DNA from: Phoebastria nigripes
Taxonomy: Eukaryota; Chordata; Aves; Procellariiformes; Diomedeidae
Length of the DNA stretch: 64,000 bases
Assembly (NCBI GenBank): GCA_035582835.1
Contig: JAYKAV010002453.1
Span: forward strand, 62,001-126,000
Direction of reading: 5' to 3'
The notes below the pieces were generated by a model. The model was not told where the DNA came from and made no database searches. It worked only from the letters and a program-made list of their open reading frames with translations. This document shows, piece by piece, positions 37,261-49,900 of the stretch; within the stretch, counting starts at the first letter, position 1; each line of letters opens with the position of its first letter. A program made the position numbers and the translations under genes.

Positions 37261-39063
37261 ACAGGAATATAAAATTCAATGTTTATTATCGTGATAGAAA
37301 ATTTTAGCTGCCTCTACTGAAAAAGAAGCTAGGTGCAATCTGTAATAGATGCTTCCATATCAACCTCTTTATAAATCAGAAAAAAAATCCCAACCCTCTC
37401 ACAAGAGAAAATCGTCTTCTCTTGGCATCAGAAAGAACGTTGGCTTTTTTATTGACTTTGTGAGTCAGATCTCTCAAGAGACACTTAGCTAAATATGTCA
37501 CTATTTTCATTAAATATGATTTAAACAATAGCTTAAAGTTAATTGCTGAATTATCAGTAGTCTGCAGATTTAGATGTTCAATCCAAATCTTAAAGTTCTA
37601 AGAATACCACTAAATCAATGTGCAGAGAAAAAATGGTGGTTATGGCTGGCAACAAGTTATTATTTGAGTGGGTAGTGAAAAAGAGATCTTTGGTAATGGT
37701 TTTTCAATAACTATCATACTGTTATAGACAGATGCTATAGCCTATCATACAGCACTGCTTTGACACCATACATAATTTCATTTCCCATAAATCACACAAT
37801 TGAATTAAGGACTTTTTTTGTGCAAAATAAGGCTGATCTGGACCTGTATGTACCCGTCTTGTTCTGACTGAATTTGCTTTAATGAAAACTGTTCTATTGC
37901 AATGGAAAGAATACTATAGGTTTGATGGAGAGAGGAAGGGAGGGATGGTAAAGTAGGGTTTATTATTAATCTACTACTAAAGACATGCAAGAAATGCATT
38001 TCTTCCACTCCACAGGCATAACTCTCGCAGTTTTTGATAATAATCTCAGTAAGAGTAAAGATCGTATTTTCTAATCAGATTAAAAAAAAAAGGAAGTTTG
38101 CCCATCTAGAGCTTTTGTTCTCACTATCCATTTATTTTGCAGTTCACATCCTAATGGAGAAAATGCCTACAGCTCTAGGAGTCAGTTTTGTAGCCCATTC
38201 TGTTTGCCAGTTTTAGAGAAGACCTGGTTTCACATCGTGTTTCTGTTGAAGTCCCTGTGAGTTTTATGGTTGACTCCAGTAGGACGAAGATGAGACCATT
38301 ATATACCTTTGATATAAGCAAGATTGTGAATCAGAGTAGTCGGAAGCACGCTGGAGCGTTGCAGACATCTGCAGCACTCCTAAATGAAGCCATTTTGGGC
38401 TTGAACACAATAACACTAGATAGACATTAAACACACCACACTGGATTTAGTCTTTATCTCTCCCTTTCTCTCAACTGATCTATTTTTCGTGCTAAACACC
38501 TGCTAAAAAGCTGTCAGAGGTGCTTAATGACACATATTTAAGTGGAGTACAGTACATTCATCTGAGCAGAATTAATTTAAGTCAAGGACTCAGCATCTGT
38601 TCAGTTCAGTTTTTCTGGGGAATGAATGATTACAGACAAGCAACACCGAAGCGCAACTTATTGATCAAATGTACCCTCAGTGCCGTACCGTGCCTCTAAA
38701 CATTGCCTTGTGTTTCCATTACACGTTTGACTTGAAATTCTCACGTACTGCTTTTACTTTTAGCTTTGAAAATCAGAACGATTTCTTTATGCAGGTAGCA
38801 AGTCTCCAGGTCAGTGCCATGACGATTGCGTGTTACTCTGTTGCTGGGAGGAACTTCACTTCTGAAATGGCTGAATTTCAGGGACACATTTTTCAGTGGT
38901 ATGATACAACGCACCTTCCTCTTAAATCAGGGAAATCGTGCCTGCTTACACACAGTGAATTTAACTTTGTGTTCAAGTGACCTTTATTTCTAACAGGTGG
39001 TATCACAGAGGAGGTCAGTTTACCTGCCTGATTAACAGGCTTCTGACTAGATGACTTGCTTCC

Positions 39064-39068
39064 AAAAN

Positions 39069-39123
<55 letters not shown>
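39064..39123 (+). repeat. A60 homopolymer with one ambiguous base
   Basis: Sixty positions that are all A apart from an N at 39,068. This is by far the longest homopolymer in the window. It has no AATAAA just upstream, so it does not look like a normal retroposed mRNA tail. Its true length is uncertain. Confidence 0.9.
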
Positions 39124-39126
<3 letters not shown>

Positions 39127-39415
39127 GTCTGCGTACTAGCGAGGAAGAACAGCAGCACTCCGCAGAACAGTAGTAGCACTGTTACTTCTGAAAGTATTGG
39201 CAGTTGCTTTCAAGGGAGTCTTTTACATGGAGACAATCACATACCTGGCTGAAGTCAGTGAAGTGCCTGAAGTATTTTCTCAGGATGAGTGGAAAGAACA
39301 AGTAACGTACCTTTAGGTAGCCAGATTACTGCAGGTAGAGTTACCACACCAGGCAACNAGTGATGACACAAGAAATACTGTAAGAATGAGAGGCTCCCTA
39401 GTTGCAAAGCTGACA

Positions 39416-39454
39416 TGTTTTTTTGTTGTTGTTTGGATTTTTTTTGTTTGTTTT
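39416..39454 (+). repeat. T/G-rich tract
   Basis: TTG and TTTG words with a single A, in the intergenic region about 300 bases after the A60 tract. Confidence 0.75.
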
Positions 39455-39684
39455 AAATCAGCTATGTGTTATGCCTGTCAAGAGGAAATAAACAGTTTGA
39501 AAACCTTCTTCCCCACAGCACACAATGGACTGACGGAGAACACTTGTGTACTCAGAATACCCCGAGTATTCCCCCTATATGCAAGGGAACAGGAGATTTT
39601 ACGTATTTCCTCAACAGGACTACAGCAAGGAGCCTAACTTTGGATGTCATACGAACTGATACATCCTGCAAGTTCTTTAATAAT

Positions 39685-39761
39685 GGCTGTTTGTGCCAAA
39701 ATAGACACAAGAATAGGCAAATTTGTGCCAAATTTGGCTGTTTGTACCAAACAGGCACAAA
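39685..39761. repeat. Decayed 51-base direct repeat with inverted repeats
   Basis: GGCTGTTTGTGCCAAA at 39,685-39,700 recurs as GGCTGTTTGTACCAAA at 39,736-39,751, one mismatch, 51 bases apart. TTTGTGCCAAA occurs again at 39,722-39,732. GTTTGTGCC (39,688-39,696) is the exact reverse complement of GGCACAAAC (39,754-39,762), so the cluster can also fold. Confidence 0.75.
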
Positions 39762-42700
39762 CAAAAAAAAATGAACATATTACCTGCCACGCCAATTCTA
39801 CTATCTGATAGGTCTGTCATGTCCATGCTCCGTCTGTCAAGTTTTACTCTTCTCCCTGGCAGATTGAAGATTTTTGGCTCTACAGTCTTCAGGCCCATTT
39901 ATCAGATGAACCTCTCGCTATTCTTTAGCCTCTGCAACTAGACCCTTCTGCTGCTTGGGTCTTTGTTACAGCTAGGGATGGAAACCTGTAAAATCTGGAT
40001 ACCTGAGACTAACAGTCTGCAAGTATCTGAGTTTTAATATTCTACAATATTGTCTAGAATACCAAGGAATATTTTATGTGCTTACAAACAAGTTATTCTT
40101 ATAATTTATATTTCAATATAAACAAAAAAGCAGGCTGCATCAGCCCTCTTCTCCTTCTGAAGCTCCACTGGGAGGCAAGAGTACAGCATATAGCTGAGAC
40201 CAACAAACACAAAGAGCCAAAATTGAATGTTTCCATTCCCCTGTCTTCCTCAATGCTATCCAACCAACTACTCTGAACTAGGGAACTGGCAATGAGGAGA
40301 AAAAAAACACAAATTCTTGCTCTTCTGGAGGAATATGACCAGAGAAGCGTCTTTTACAGTATGGTCTTTGAAATAGCCTAGATTCCTTGATCCAGTGGCT
40401 CTGCCATACAACTCAGAAAATATTTCATGGTCCATGGAAAGAAGGAATAAGTCTTGGGCTCACAGGCATACAGGGTGCTTGTCTTCCTATTCTTCTAAAC
40501 ACAAGAATAAGCTATACTGGAATAACCCCCCGTCATACAGTTATAGCTATGTTCCCTTTTGGGACCTGTAAAAGTTTTTAAACTAATGCATATCAACACC
40601 AATGGGGGGGTGGGAAGTAAACCCTCCACACACAATCAAAAAACCCAAAAACTAGGCAGCAAGTTATTCAGGACTATTTTCACTGAAGCCAGTTCCTGAA
40701 TTTCACCAGAATAACAACCAGCAGCCAGGTCAAAGTACAAACATCTGTGTACATAAAATGCCCAGAAGACATCAGAGAGAAAATAAACACAGCTCATGCT
40801 GCTAAATCACATATACTCTGAGACAGAAGAGGCCTGCTCATGCATGTTTCTCAGATCTGCTTCCAGAAGTTCTGGTCTTCTTCCCAAATAAAGACTCATA
40901 TCCCTTTGAGGACTGGCTGGGTCTATGAATAAGCAGTGGTCAACATCCAAACCCATCACTGTAGGCCTCAGTTCTAACAGGTGCTGAATGTCATCTGCTT
41001 TCATGAACATCAACTGGAAGATATATAATGTACAATACAGGTAGAAGGCCCTCCAACTTTGCAGTGCCAGAGAGTACTGTGTAAGTTCTTGTAATAATTA
41101 TTCATAACATCAGTTCCCAACAGACTTCTCCATGAAAATAGCCAAAAATAGTACACTGACAGGGAAGGGGAAATTGCAATAAAAATATCCTAGCCACAGT
41201 GACTGTCAAGCCTTTCAGAATATGACTTTTTTTAATGAATATTTTAAGAAGATTTCATGTTTTGATTGGGTTCCTCTTTGGTAGTTGCCCAACGTTTTGG
41301 GATCAGGAAGGTTATTTACAATTGATGAGTATTTTCTTCTGAACATGAGTCATTGTGTATTTGGCTATCAACCTTTTCTGCTTAGAAAAGAAAATAGCAA
41401 ATGATTGAATATAGCATAGTGATCTGTTGTGATGGGAGAAGCAGGAAGAGAAGGTGTTTGGGCAGGGGGTGTAGTGTTGCCTTCTATAGGGTGGAATCTG
41501 GATGCCACAGAGTTTACACTACTTCATCTGACATTTTACCTTAGCTCTTTAGCAAGCTTAATACAATCTATAAAGCATAGAATATGTTAAGTTTATGTTA
41601 GTTCTACCTTTAAAACTTGAAGAGGTACACTGCTTAATAGCAATCGTGACTTAAAGGTGACCAGTCATTTTTAAAGGCATTTTACAGTTTTCCTCATACA
41701 TCAAAATGTAAAAATGAAAACATCAACTTGTAATTTAAGCCTCTCTTTTTTTATGGGACAAACTGTGCCGCTGAGCAGCTTTCTTATTCACCTACAGATT
41801 TCTATGATGGAAGTATCACAAGGACTGAAAACAATATTTGCTGCCGTATTAGTTCTAAACAAATTCAAATACATTTCTGAATGCAGTGCACAGTTCAAGA
41901 ACTTCATTGTTCAGGGATGAGCTGTTCCCTACAAACACTGGGAAACACTACTTTCATCAAAATTATTTCCCCACCAGAGAGGACAAAAGTAACTACAGTT
42001 CTTCATGATCTTTCTGGAATTGTGTATTAAATCAAAATATTCACTTTCTGCTGGAGTCTGCTGTTCTGAACAGCAAAAGGTAATGCTGCTACTTCAGACA
42101 CACCAGTCTTGCAATCCCCTCCGAGTGCAAAACTTCGAGGCACAGGGAATCCATCATGTCACCATTCATAACTCTAAAATTTTCTCCATCACTATTTCCA
42201 TTACCAGCCTCTGTTCCAAGGTTTATAACTTGGCAGTAAAAGTTCATGCTAGGCTGAAATTTGTCCTGTGAGGTTTAAGGAACCCAAGAGCTATTTTCTT
42301 TTTTACTATGGAATTATTTCTCTGGTTGTAAGAGACAGAGAGGATTGCTTTTATGTCAACAAAATAGGCAAAGAATCTAATGCCTGCAAACAGTTGTACC
42401 AAGCAATTTGTCTATGAGAAATAATTTTTCCCTTATTCACAATATCTGTCTCTTGAGCCAGTTGACCTAAATGGTCACAATTTCTGCAATGCAGAATCCT
42501 TTCAATGGAATTTATTATCTAAAATTCCTTAAATACAGCGAATACGGGAATACTAGACAGACCGTCATTATTAGCAATGAAAATATATTATTTTATTTGC
42601 CTACAGAGACTCAGAAATACTGGGCCATAATTAACTCTCACTCACACCAGCATAAATTCAGAGTAACTCTATTGATACCATTGAGTTAATCCAACAGGAA

Positions 42701-43461
42701 TCACAGTCTTGGGGAAAGCAAGAGAACTTGGTTACATGATTACAAAATTCAGCAATAGATTGAATCTTTAAGGCCCAACCCCATGAAAGGAAGACTGCGC
42801 ATCTATCTGCTCCACTCCCAGTATGGGATGAGAAACCACACACTTCAGGTTGGTAACTGGTCTGCCAGACCTCCCTGGCACGCTGGGAGGAGGAATACTG
42901 GTACACCTCAACAGGCTCCCTCCCACAAAGCTGCCAAGAAGCGTGGGGTTAGGAATCACAGCTCCACAAGCTTGTCTTCCTCTCGGCTTTCAAGGACTGC
43001 TCCTCCAAGGATAGCAGAGATGTAAGAGACTNTAGAAATCAGCTGTACGATGAGTAGACAAACTGATTATGTATTTTGCAGTGGCAGAGTATTTTTCACG
43101 TTCTGTGAAGTCACTGGAACATTGAACTTGAGAGACAAGGAGATAGTAAGGAATATTTTCCAAATAAACTCTGGAAATAATAAGAGAGCAAGCCAGGCTC
43201 TGGCACATCCCTAATTTCTGCTGGGACCCAGGTCACGGCAACCGTACGCACCTTTGAATAGGTGATCACAGCCCTCCAAAAGACTCTCCAGGCTGACTGG
43301 GGAACTCCTCACCATCCTCTTTTTAGAAGGAGGCACAAGATGCTTGGGGCTAAGAAGAGAGGACGAACCTATGACTTATTGAGTAGGACACTCACAAGTA
43401 GGGCTCCCAATACAGCTCCTGGAAAACAGCACAGGATTTCAATCCTATGTTTTCATCAGTA

Positions 43462-43529
43462 GTTGGGGTTTGGAGGGGGTTTTTTTCGGTTCATTTTTTG
43501 GACTTTTTTGGTTTTGTGTTTTGTTTTTT
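43462..43529 (+). repeat. T/G-rich tract
   Basis: About 68 bases dominated by T and G runs with few A or C, in the intergenic region. Confidence 0.75.
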
Positions 43530-43921
43530 AATGCTTCTTTTCCCCATTCTTCTTCTCTTTTTGAAGAATTCATTTTAATATATGAATTACAAGAAGTGTT
43601 TAGGTAGAAGACACAGAAAACCAGTGATATGAGTTGGTGCATTAAAGACAGATCTCAGAATTAAAGATATAACTATAGGAGGAAAGAAATCAAACACGCA
43701 AGGCACTGCAAACACGAGATGTCTGTTCCCAGTTTGAAGTCTGTTTGCCAGCACAAATGTTTAAACAGATGAAATTTCTAAAAAAGAGAGAAGAAAGAGA
43801 GTCACATTTAAACCTGCTGAGGGAAAAATGTGTTGATGATCTGATAACAATACTCTTCAGAAAATTAAGGAAGCAACATGATCTTAAGGTCTTTTGCAGT
43901 CTTCAGCATAAGACCACAACA

Positions 43922-43960
43922 CAAAATAAAAATTTAAAAAAATAAAAAAAAAAAAAAAAA
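43922..43960 (+). repeat. A-rich tract followed by a 9-base tandem duplication
   Basis: A-rich sequence including A18, then AGTAAGTCC twice in tandem (43,962-43,979). It may be slippage-derived or a retroposed tail, but no parent gene was recognised upstream. Confidence 0.6.
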
Positions 43961-46900
43961 GAGTAAGTCCAGTAAGTCCAAACCCCCAAACAGAAAGAAG
44001 CTCCTCCAGCCTCTGTGGCATACCAGAATGCTGCAGTCTATGGGCAGAGACTTTCTGGTAAGGGTAGGAGTCTTCTGAAACAGGCTTCTGTGGTTTTACT
44101 ATAATTTCCCACCTTTGAGAGCCAGGACAATATCATATTCATTGAAGTACAACACAATGCAGTGTGTCTCATTAAATGATGTAAAGCTTTTCTAAAGAGA
44201 CATGTACAAATTTCTTATTACTACAATTTCAAGATTACTGATGTCTCCTGCCTTGTTTGTGCAATAGTTAAAAAAAAGAAAAAGCAAAAAACAAACTCCT
44301 GTGGATCAAAGGAAAACATGATTTAGAATTCGAAATGAGCGATCTATTTTATTCTGGCTCTTGTAATTGAAAGGCACATCTGTAAACCTGCCTGGGCAGC
44401 TGAACATGCAAAAACCCAGTTGTACTGAAAATTTACCAAAGCTCTCCATCAGAATAAATTTGCATAGCCCTGCAGACAGCATTAATAATTTGTTTCTTAG
44501 TCATAAGTTCCAGGAAAGATCTGGTTTGTCATCAAGATTGTGACATTTTGGGGTTTTTTTCTGCTATATCCAGGCTAGAGTCAGTCCTAACTTGATGGCA
44601 AAGTTGTGCCAAAGTCACTCCAGCCTCAGCAGTTCAGTTCCACAGTTTATCGCAATGAGAAGCGGGGAAATTAGGGGATGTCTAAATTGCTAACATCGGT
44701 TGATTAGCTTTACATCCTGCAGGTACTTCAGTAGCTGAGTCAGAGAGGTAGTGGCCATTTACAGCAATGCAGGTGGCCCTCTTGCCGTTTGCATTTCAGC
44801 ATGATGCAACTGTTTCTGAGCTCTGCAAAGTCCGCCAGCAGCACTTTCTAAACACACCTCGTGGTGGCAAAGGAATACACCTTTTTCAACTGCAATTTCA
44901 TTATGGATTTGACACACATTATAGAGGAATACCACTGACAAACCACTCCTCCTCTGAATCCCACTCCTCCCTCCCCAAGGGGAGTGTGGGGAGTTCACCC
45001 TCCCCTCCTGTAATTAGTAGGAAAAGAACAATTAGTGAACATATTGCAGCTTTCCAAGGAGTGACTCAGGAACTGTGACTTTAGTGACACTTGACTTAAA
45101 ATGTGGGGGCAGGTCTGCACGTAGGTAGGATCTGCAGTTGCCAGCAGAGAAACAAAAGTGTGTTGAAATAGGCAAAAAATGTGTTAAAAAAAAAAAATCA
45201 CAAAGTCAGTAATTGCACAAAGTGAAGCTATAGTAACTTATACCAGACAAACAACACAGCATAAAAACCATACACAAATGTATATTTTTACAGTGTGAAA
45301 GAAAGAAAAATATTTTCTCATGCAGTTGTTTAATCTCAAGAACCAGATTCTCAGATATTTTGCTAAGAGGTGATCAATCTACTGGATCGTTCTGGTGGAT
45401 TTTGTTGCAAATATTTGTACCTGATCCAGACCATCAGTGATTACATCTTGAAGTCATAGTTGAAAAATACCATCATGAGGAATATTATACCTTCATAACA
45501 TGAAGGCAGAGAAAGACAGACTCATTCTGGCTATTAGAGACATTTCTAGCTGTGTAATGGAGATAGTGTGATCACTTTAACTTCCAATTCCGGGACATAA
45601 TCCGGTCTCTTCCATGATTTAGGAAGGAAGCATCTGATGTAAGGGGTGAGAAGTTACCGCTCCTGGAAGCGGATACCAACTTGTGCCAGTGGTACAACAG
45701 TGAACTCAGGGAACATCTATGTAATTTGCTTAGATGGTGACAGTGATTATGTAGGCACCTGGGGAAACTGGTATACAATTGCTTACATGCAACCCAGTTT
45801 AATATAACCTTTTTGCTAGAAGCCAGAGTCCTCTCCAATATATTGCAGATAAGTTACAGAAAGTACTGAGGGATCTTTAGCTTATTTCTGCAGAGCCACA
45901 AAAGGCAAGCTGCCATTTAACATCCTACGTGGTAAACTCAGGCTGGAGCGGCTTCATTGGCTTCCCTGTAACAGTAATGGAGCTACGCTCCAGTTGTTCC
46001 TGAAGCTCTGATAACGCAAAGGTTTTAACACCTTGTTGCACTGCAGAACTAGGTCTGCCTACGTCCTGAGGAAGAAGATGAGCACACTGCACTCTCCAGT
46101 GCTCCGAGAGGCTCAGGAAAAGGGGATTTTTACAGAGAAGTCAGATCTCATTTTCACCCAGAATCAAAGGATTTCTTTGTGAACAGANCACAAGACATTA
46201 CTGGTTTATTAATTTTAACTGGATGAGTATTTGATTTCAGATTTAGTATTTTAAGAACCTGAGCACCATCTTTAATTTTTAAATAGTTATGCAAACGTTT
46301 ATCTAAGTTAGCAAGCTCGATCATTTTTATAAACCAGTATAGTCAACAGGAAGAGTTTCTGGGACTTCTGGAAGAACATGTAGGATTAGACTGAAAAGAT
46401 GAATAATTCTTTTTAGAAATAGAAATCTGTACATAAGGGGTCAAAGTGACTGAATTTTGTATGCTCAAGTGTTATATAAGACCTGGTTCTCCATCATTTA
46501 TTGTAGTTTAGTACAATCAAGTGGTCAGTAGTTAACAACGCAGCATTTGAGAAGAGCAGTATTTAAGAAGGAAATATTTCCCCTATTCATCAGGAAACAA
46601 GTTAAAGGGTTTTCAAAAATGCCTTATTTAACTTTATTGCCTCTGAAGTGTGAGGCTTAGAGCAGTGCAATAGCAAGACAGAGCTTCTAACTCTCCTCTC
46701 CTTCCCCTGAGAGCTTAGATACATAAAATGGAAAAGTATACTACTTCCCACTGGAATAAAAGAAATTAACTGATATCTCCAGAAATATCTCTTCAGAATA
46801 TTTTTTCCACAAATCCAGTAAAACCCCACTTGCTGAACACTAACTCACTGTGGTTAAGTCTCACCTAATTAGACCTCCAGGCTTACCACCTCCTCTAAAT

Positions 46901-49900
46901 GAGCAGGCAGGGCTACNTGTGCTGCCTTCGCTGGCTCTGCAGAAGTTCCCAGCAGTGGGTTTTCAGAGTCCCAGCTGTCTGAATTCCCTTCCCAAAGACC
47001 ACGGGTGACTCATAAGGGCATCTGCCCCGAGTCCCAACCAACACAACTTCCAAGTTTCCAGTCCTGTTCTTCAGCAAGGCATAACAGACGCCTATGGCTC
47101 AATTCAGTTACCTAAACACAGGCATGAAGTGTCACCTGTATGGCATCCAGGACATCCACGCGGGCTTGTGGGCAGGAAACAGAAGGCTCATGCACTACTG
47201 GAGCAGCAGGTGGAAAATAGGGGAAAATGGAGGGCCTCTCAAGTGGCACTAACTCATGTACATTTAGGCAAGTGAACTGAGCTCATAGCCTTTGCTGAGG
47301 ATGCAAGGGAAAAAAAAACACACGTACAAAAAAGCACAACAGTAACTCTTTATGTTAGCTAATGCAAGAAAAATAAGATCATGACAAAATAATGTTTATA
47401 TGCATTTATCCGGCCCGGTTTTCTTCCTCTTTGAGAGCATACTTTGGATTCACCCACACACAGTTTCTCCAAATCCCAGTATTTCTCTCTGTCTTCTCTG
47501 CAGACAGTGTCCCTTCCCCTTGGTAGGCATTTAGAAAATGACCTCACTGGTGTGAAAACACATTCCTGTATTTCTCCTGTGAGAATACAGTCATGCCTTT
47601 GAATTCCCCATTAGCAAGTCTCCTTCTAATCACCTTCCTCAGGCAAGCAATGTCCTTCTCTCNGTGCTTTGTATCTGCCTGCCTGGAGTTCAGATGTAAC
47701 AAACTGTTTTACCCCACCTAGTACCCATCTCTGTCCAAGAGGGCTTCATTTGATTCAATGCTCATTGGAATTTAATAGCCTTCAATAATTAGCCCAGCAT
47801 TGGGTACAGGAAGTTTTGCTGGGATTTTCTCAATACAACAGAGAAGGCAGTTGTCTCTCACATTAAAAAAAGCTCGCAGTCTGACCTACAAATACATTGA
47901 GTCTCCAGTATCAAATCTTGATTGTTCACAGCCAAATTTCCCAAATTGTTAGCATGTTTCATGAAATAAGTTAGTCTAATTATAAATGTCAACTACAGAT
48001 TGTATTCTGCATATATATATGTGAATACCCAGCTCCCTACCAAATGTCATTCATCCACTTTTAGAAACATTCATATTCAAAATTATTCAGATTTTTGTAA
48101 GTGCCTCAGTGACAAGGGAACTTGTACTCTTATGTCAGGTGCCACTGACAATCCAAACTGCATCTGTCATTACACTGTTTGTTTGGTAATTATATGTGGT
48201 AATAGGCTCATCTCCTGAAAGGTTTTCTATATAGCCCACAAATCACATTGAAGTAAAGGGGCTTTGCTGCAGAGAAGTTTGATTAAAGAAAAAACATCTA
48301 TTTGAAACCATTTTTCCCCAAGACCTAAACTAAAGATAAATGCAAACCATAGTCCATCTGTGCATGCAGAATCTTTTGAAGCATTTGTTCTAGTCTTTAT
48401 GTATTGCCTCTTCAAGTAATTAAGATAGATATGGCCAAATGCAGTTACGTTTAATACCAAAAAGCATTGGGTTTTTCCCCCCACAATTTTACATGTTTAC
48501 ATACCGTATACTCCCTGACCAGGAAGATCTTTTTGTTCTGTGTGTACAAGTTTATCATCATGGCAACCTGCTCCACAGCTAGAGTTCCTACATGTTGTGG
48601 TCATAAAAATAGCCAAGGTTCCTGACAGAAGACACCCCACCAAAAGCCAATTTTGCTTGCACTGAAGTCAACAGCACTCAGTAGCTACCTCAGTAGGAAC
48701 AGAATCTCATCCCGAGTTATGAAAAATTCCTGATACCACTTTGTTCACATACAAAACGCAAGTAAAGACTCTCTTTTCTAAAAGCAAACATAAAGCAAAA
48801 CACAGAGCAATGGTCTCAGCGCAGGGCCAGAGAGATTTGGAAACTGTAGAAAATATTTCAAGTTCATTAAATACCCCTAGGATGCAATAGCACGGTGCAA
48901 GCCACGAAAATAAATGTTGACACAAAGAAAGCTATTTTTACATAATGACTATTAATTGTGAAGTTCCTCCTGGGCAGCAAATGATAAACTATAACACCAC
49001 AAAGAGAGTAATTGCTTTGATTCAACATCCCAGCATGTATCTCCAGGTCATAAAAACCCAAACCAAACCCAAACCAACCCCCCAGCCACCTGAACTCAAC
49101 TACTTGAAAGAGGTCTTTATTATATTTTAGATTATTAGCCAGCTCAGTCCTTCTAAAGATTCACTTTACACCTCATACTTTACCATTTAACATATAGGTT
49201 GAATACTCTCTACTAATTTCTATGTTGACCTATTTAAATGGATTTTATTGGCTCACTTGTTTTTTACTAATTAGGTACCATCTTTCAAATCAGGACAGCT
49301 GGAACTTTCAGACACACTTTTATTCCATAATAGCCTTTGAAAAGGTCTTTTTCTTAATATATTACTAAGTGTTTTTCTTACAGTCACACAAAGTCTTAAG
49401 TGTTTTGTCTCTTTGAGGCTCTCCATCCCATTTTTTAAATTTCTTAATACTTTCAGTCACAAAATTCAACACCAACAAAAGAAGGTTACACTCACTGAAG
49501 TTTCCTGGAAAATAAGACAGATATACCATGACAACCACTGAATTGACACTTGTAAATTCTGAGTAATACCCAAGAAACAATCTGAATTACCACAAACGTA
49601 CTATAAACNAGCTATTTCACAACTACAATGGGGTGACCAATCTCAAAATGCCCAAAATCAGAACATTTACTGGAAAATTACAAGTCCTGTCTAAAATCCA
49701 AGGTTCCATTCCTGGTAAATTGCGCTCCTGGAGCGAGAAGGTGTTGTTTACAGCTATTGACACCAGCTTGCTAGAACAAATCTTCTCAATTGAAAGTCAG
49801 TACTTATAACTAAAATAACTAAACTTGAACATGCCAGACTACAGAGGAAAAGAAAACACTGCTGTTGTCAGGTTAGCTTTGCTTACATTGAAAGTTTGAC

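Noticed and set aside
37239..37300. T22-ACAG as a strong plus-strand splice acceptor for an upstream KCNG3 exon
   Set aside because: No conserved or donor-bounded exon follows; the T run is better explained as a homopolymer.
38669..38980. 103-codon plus-strand ORF with somewhat higher CpG content
   Set aside because: No recognised family, no splice or promoter context; ORFs of this length occur several times by chance in this window. Kept only as context for the A60 tract.
43745..43945. Lys/Glu/Arg-rich 66-codon ORF before an A tract, possible processed pseudogene
   Set aside because: The composition follows from A-rich DNA; no parent gene recognised and no target-site duplication seen.
44759..45078. 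Overlapping 103-codon plus and 79-codon minus ORFs
   Set aside because: Both strands are open over the same bases and neither shows a recognisable domain; most likely chance.
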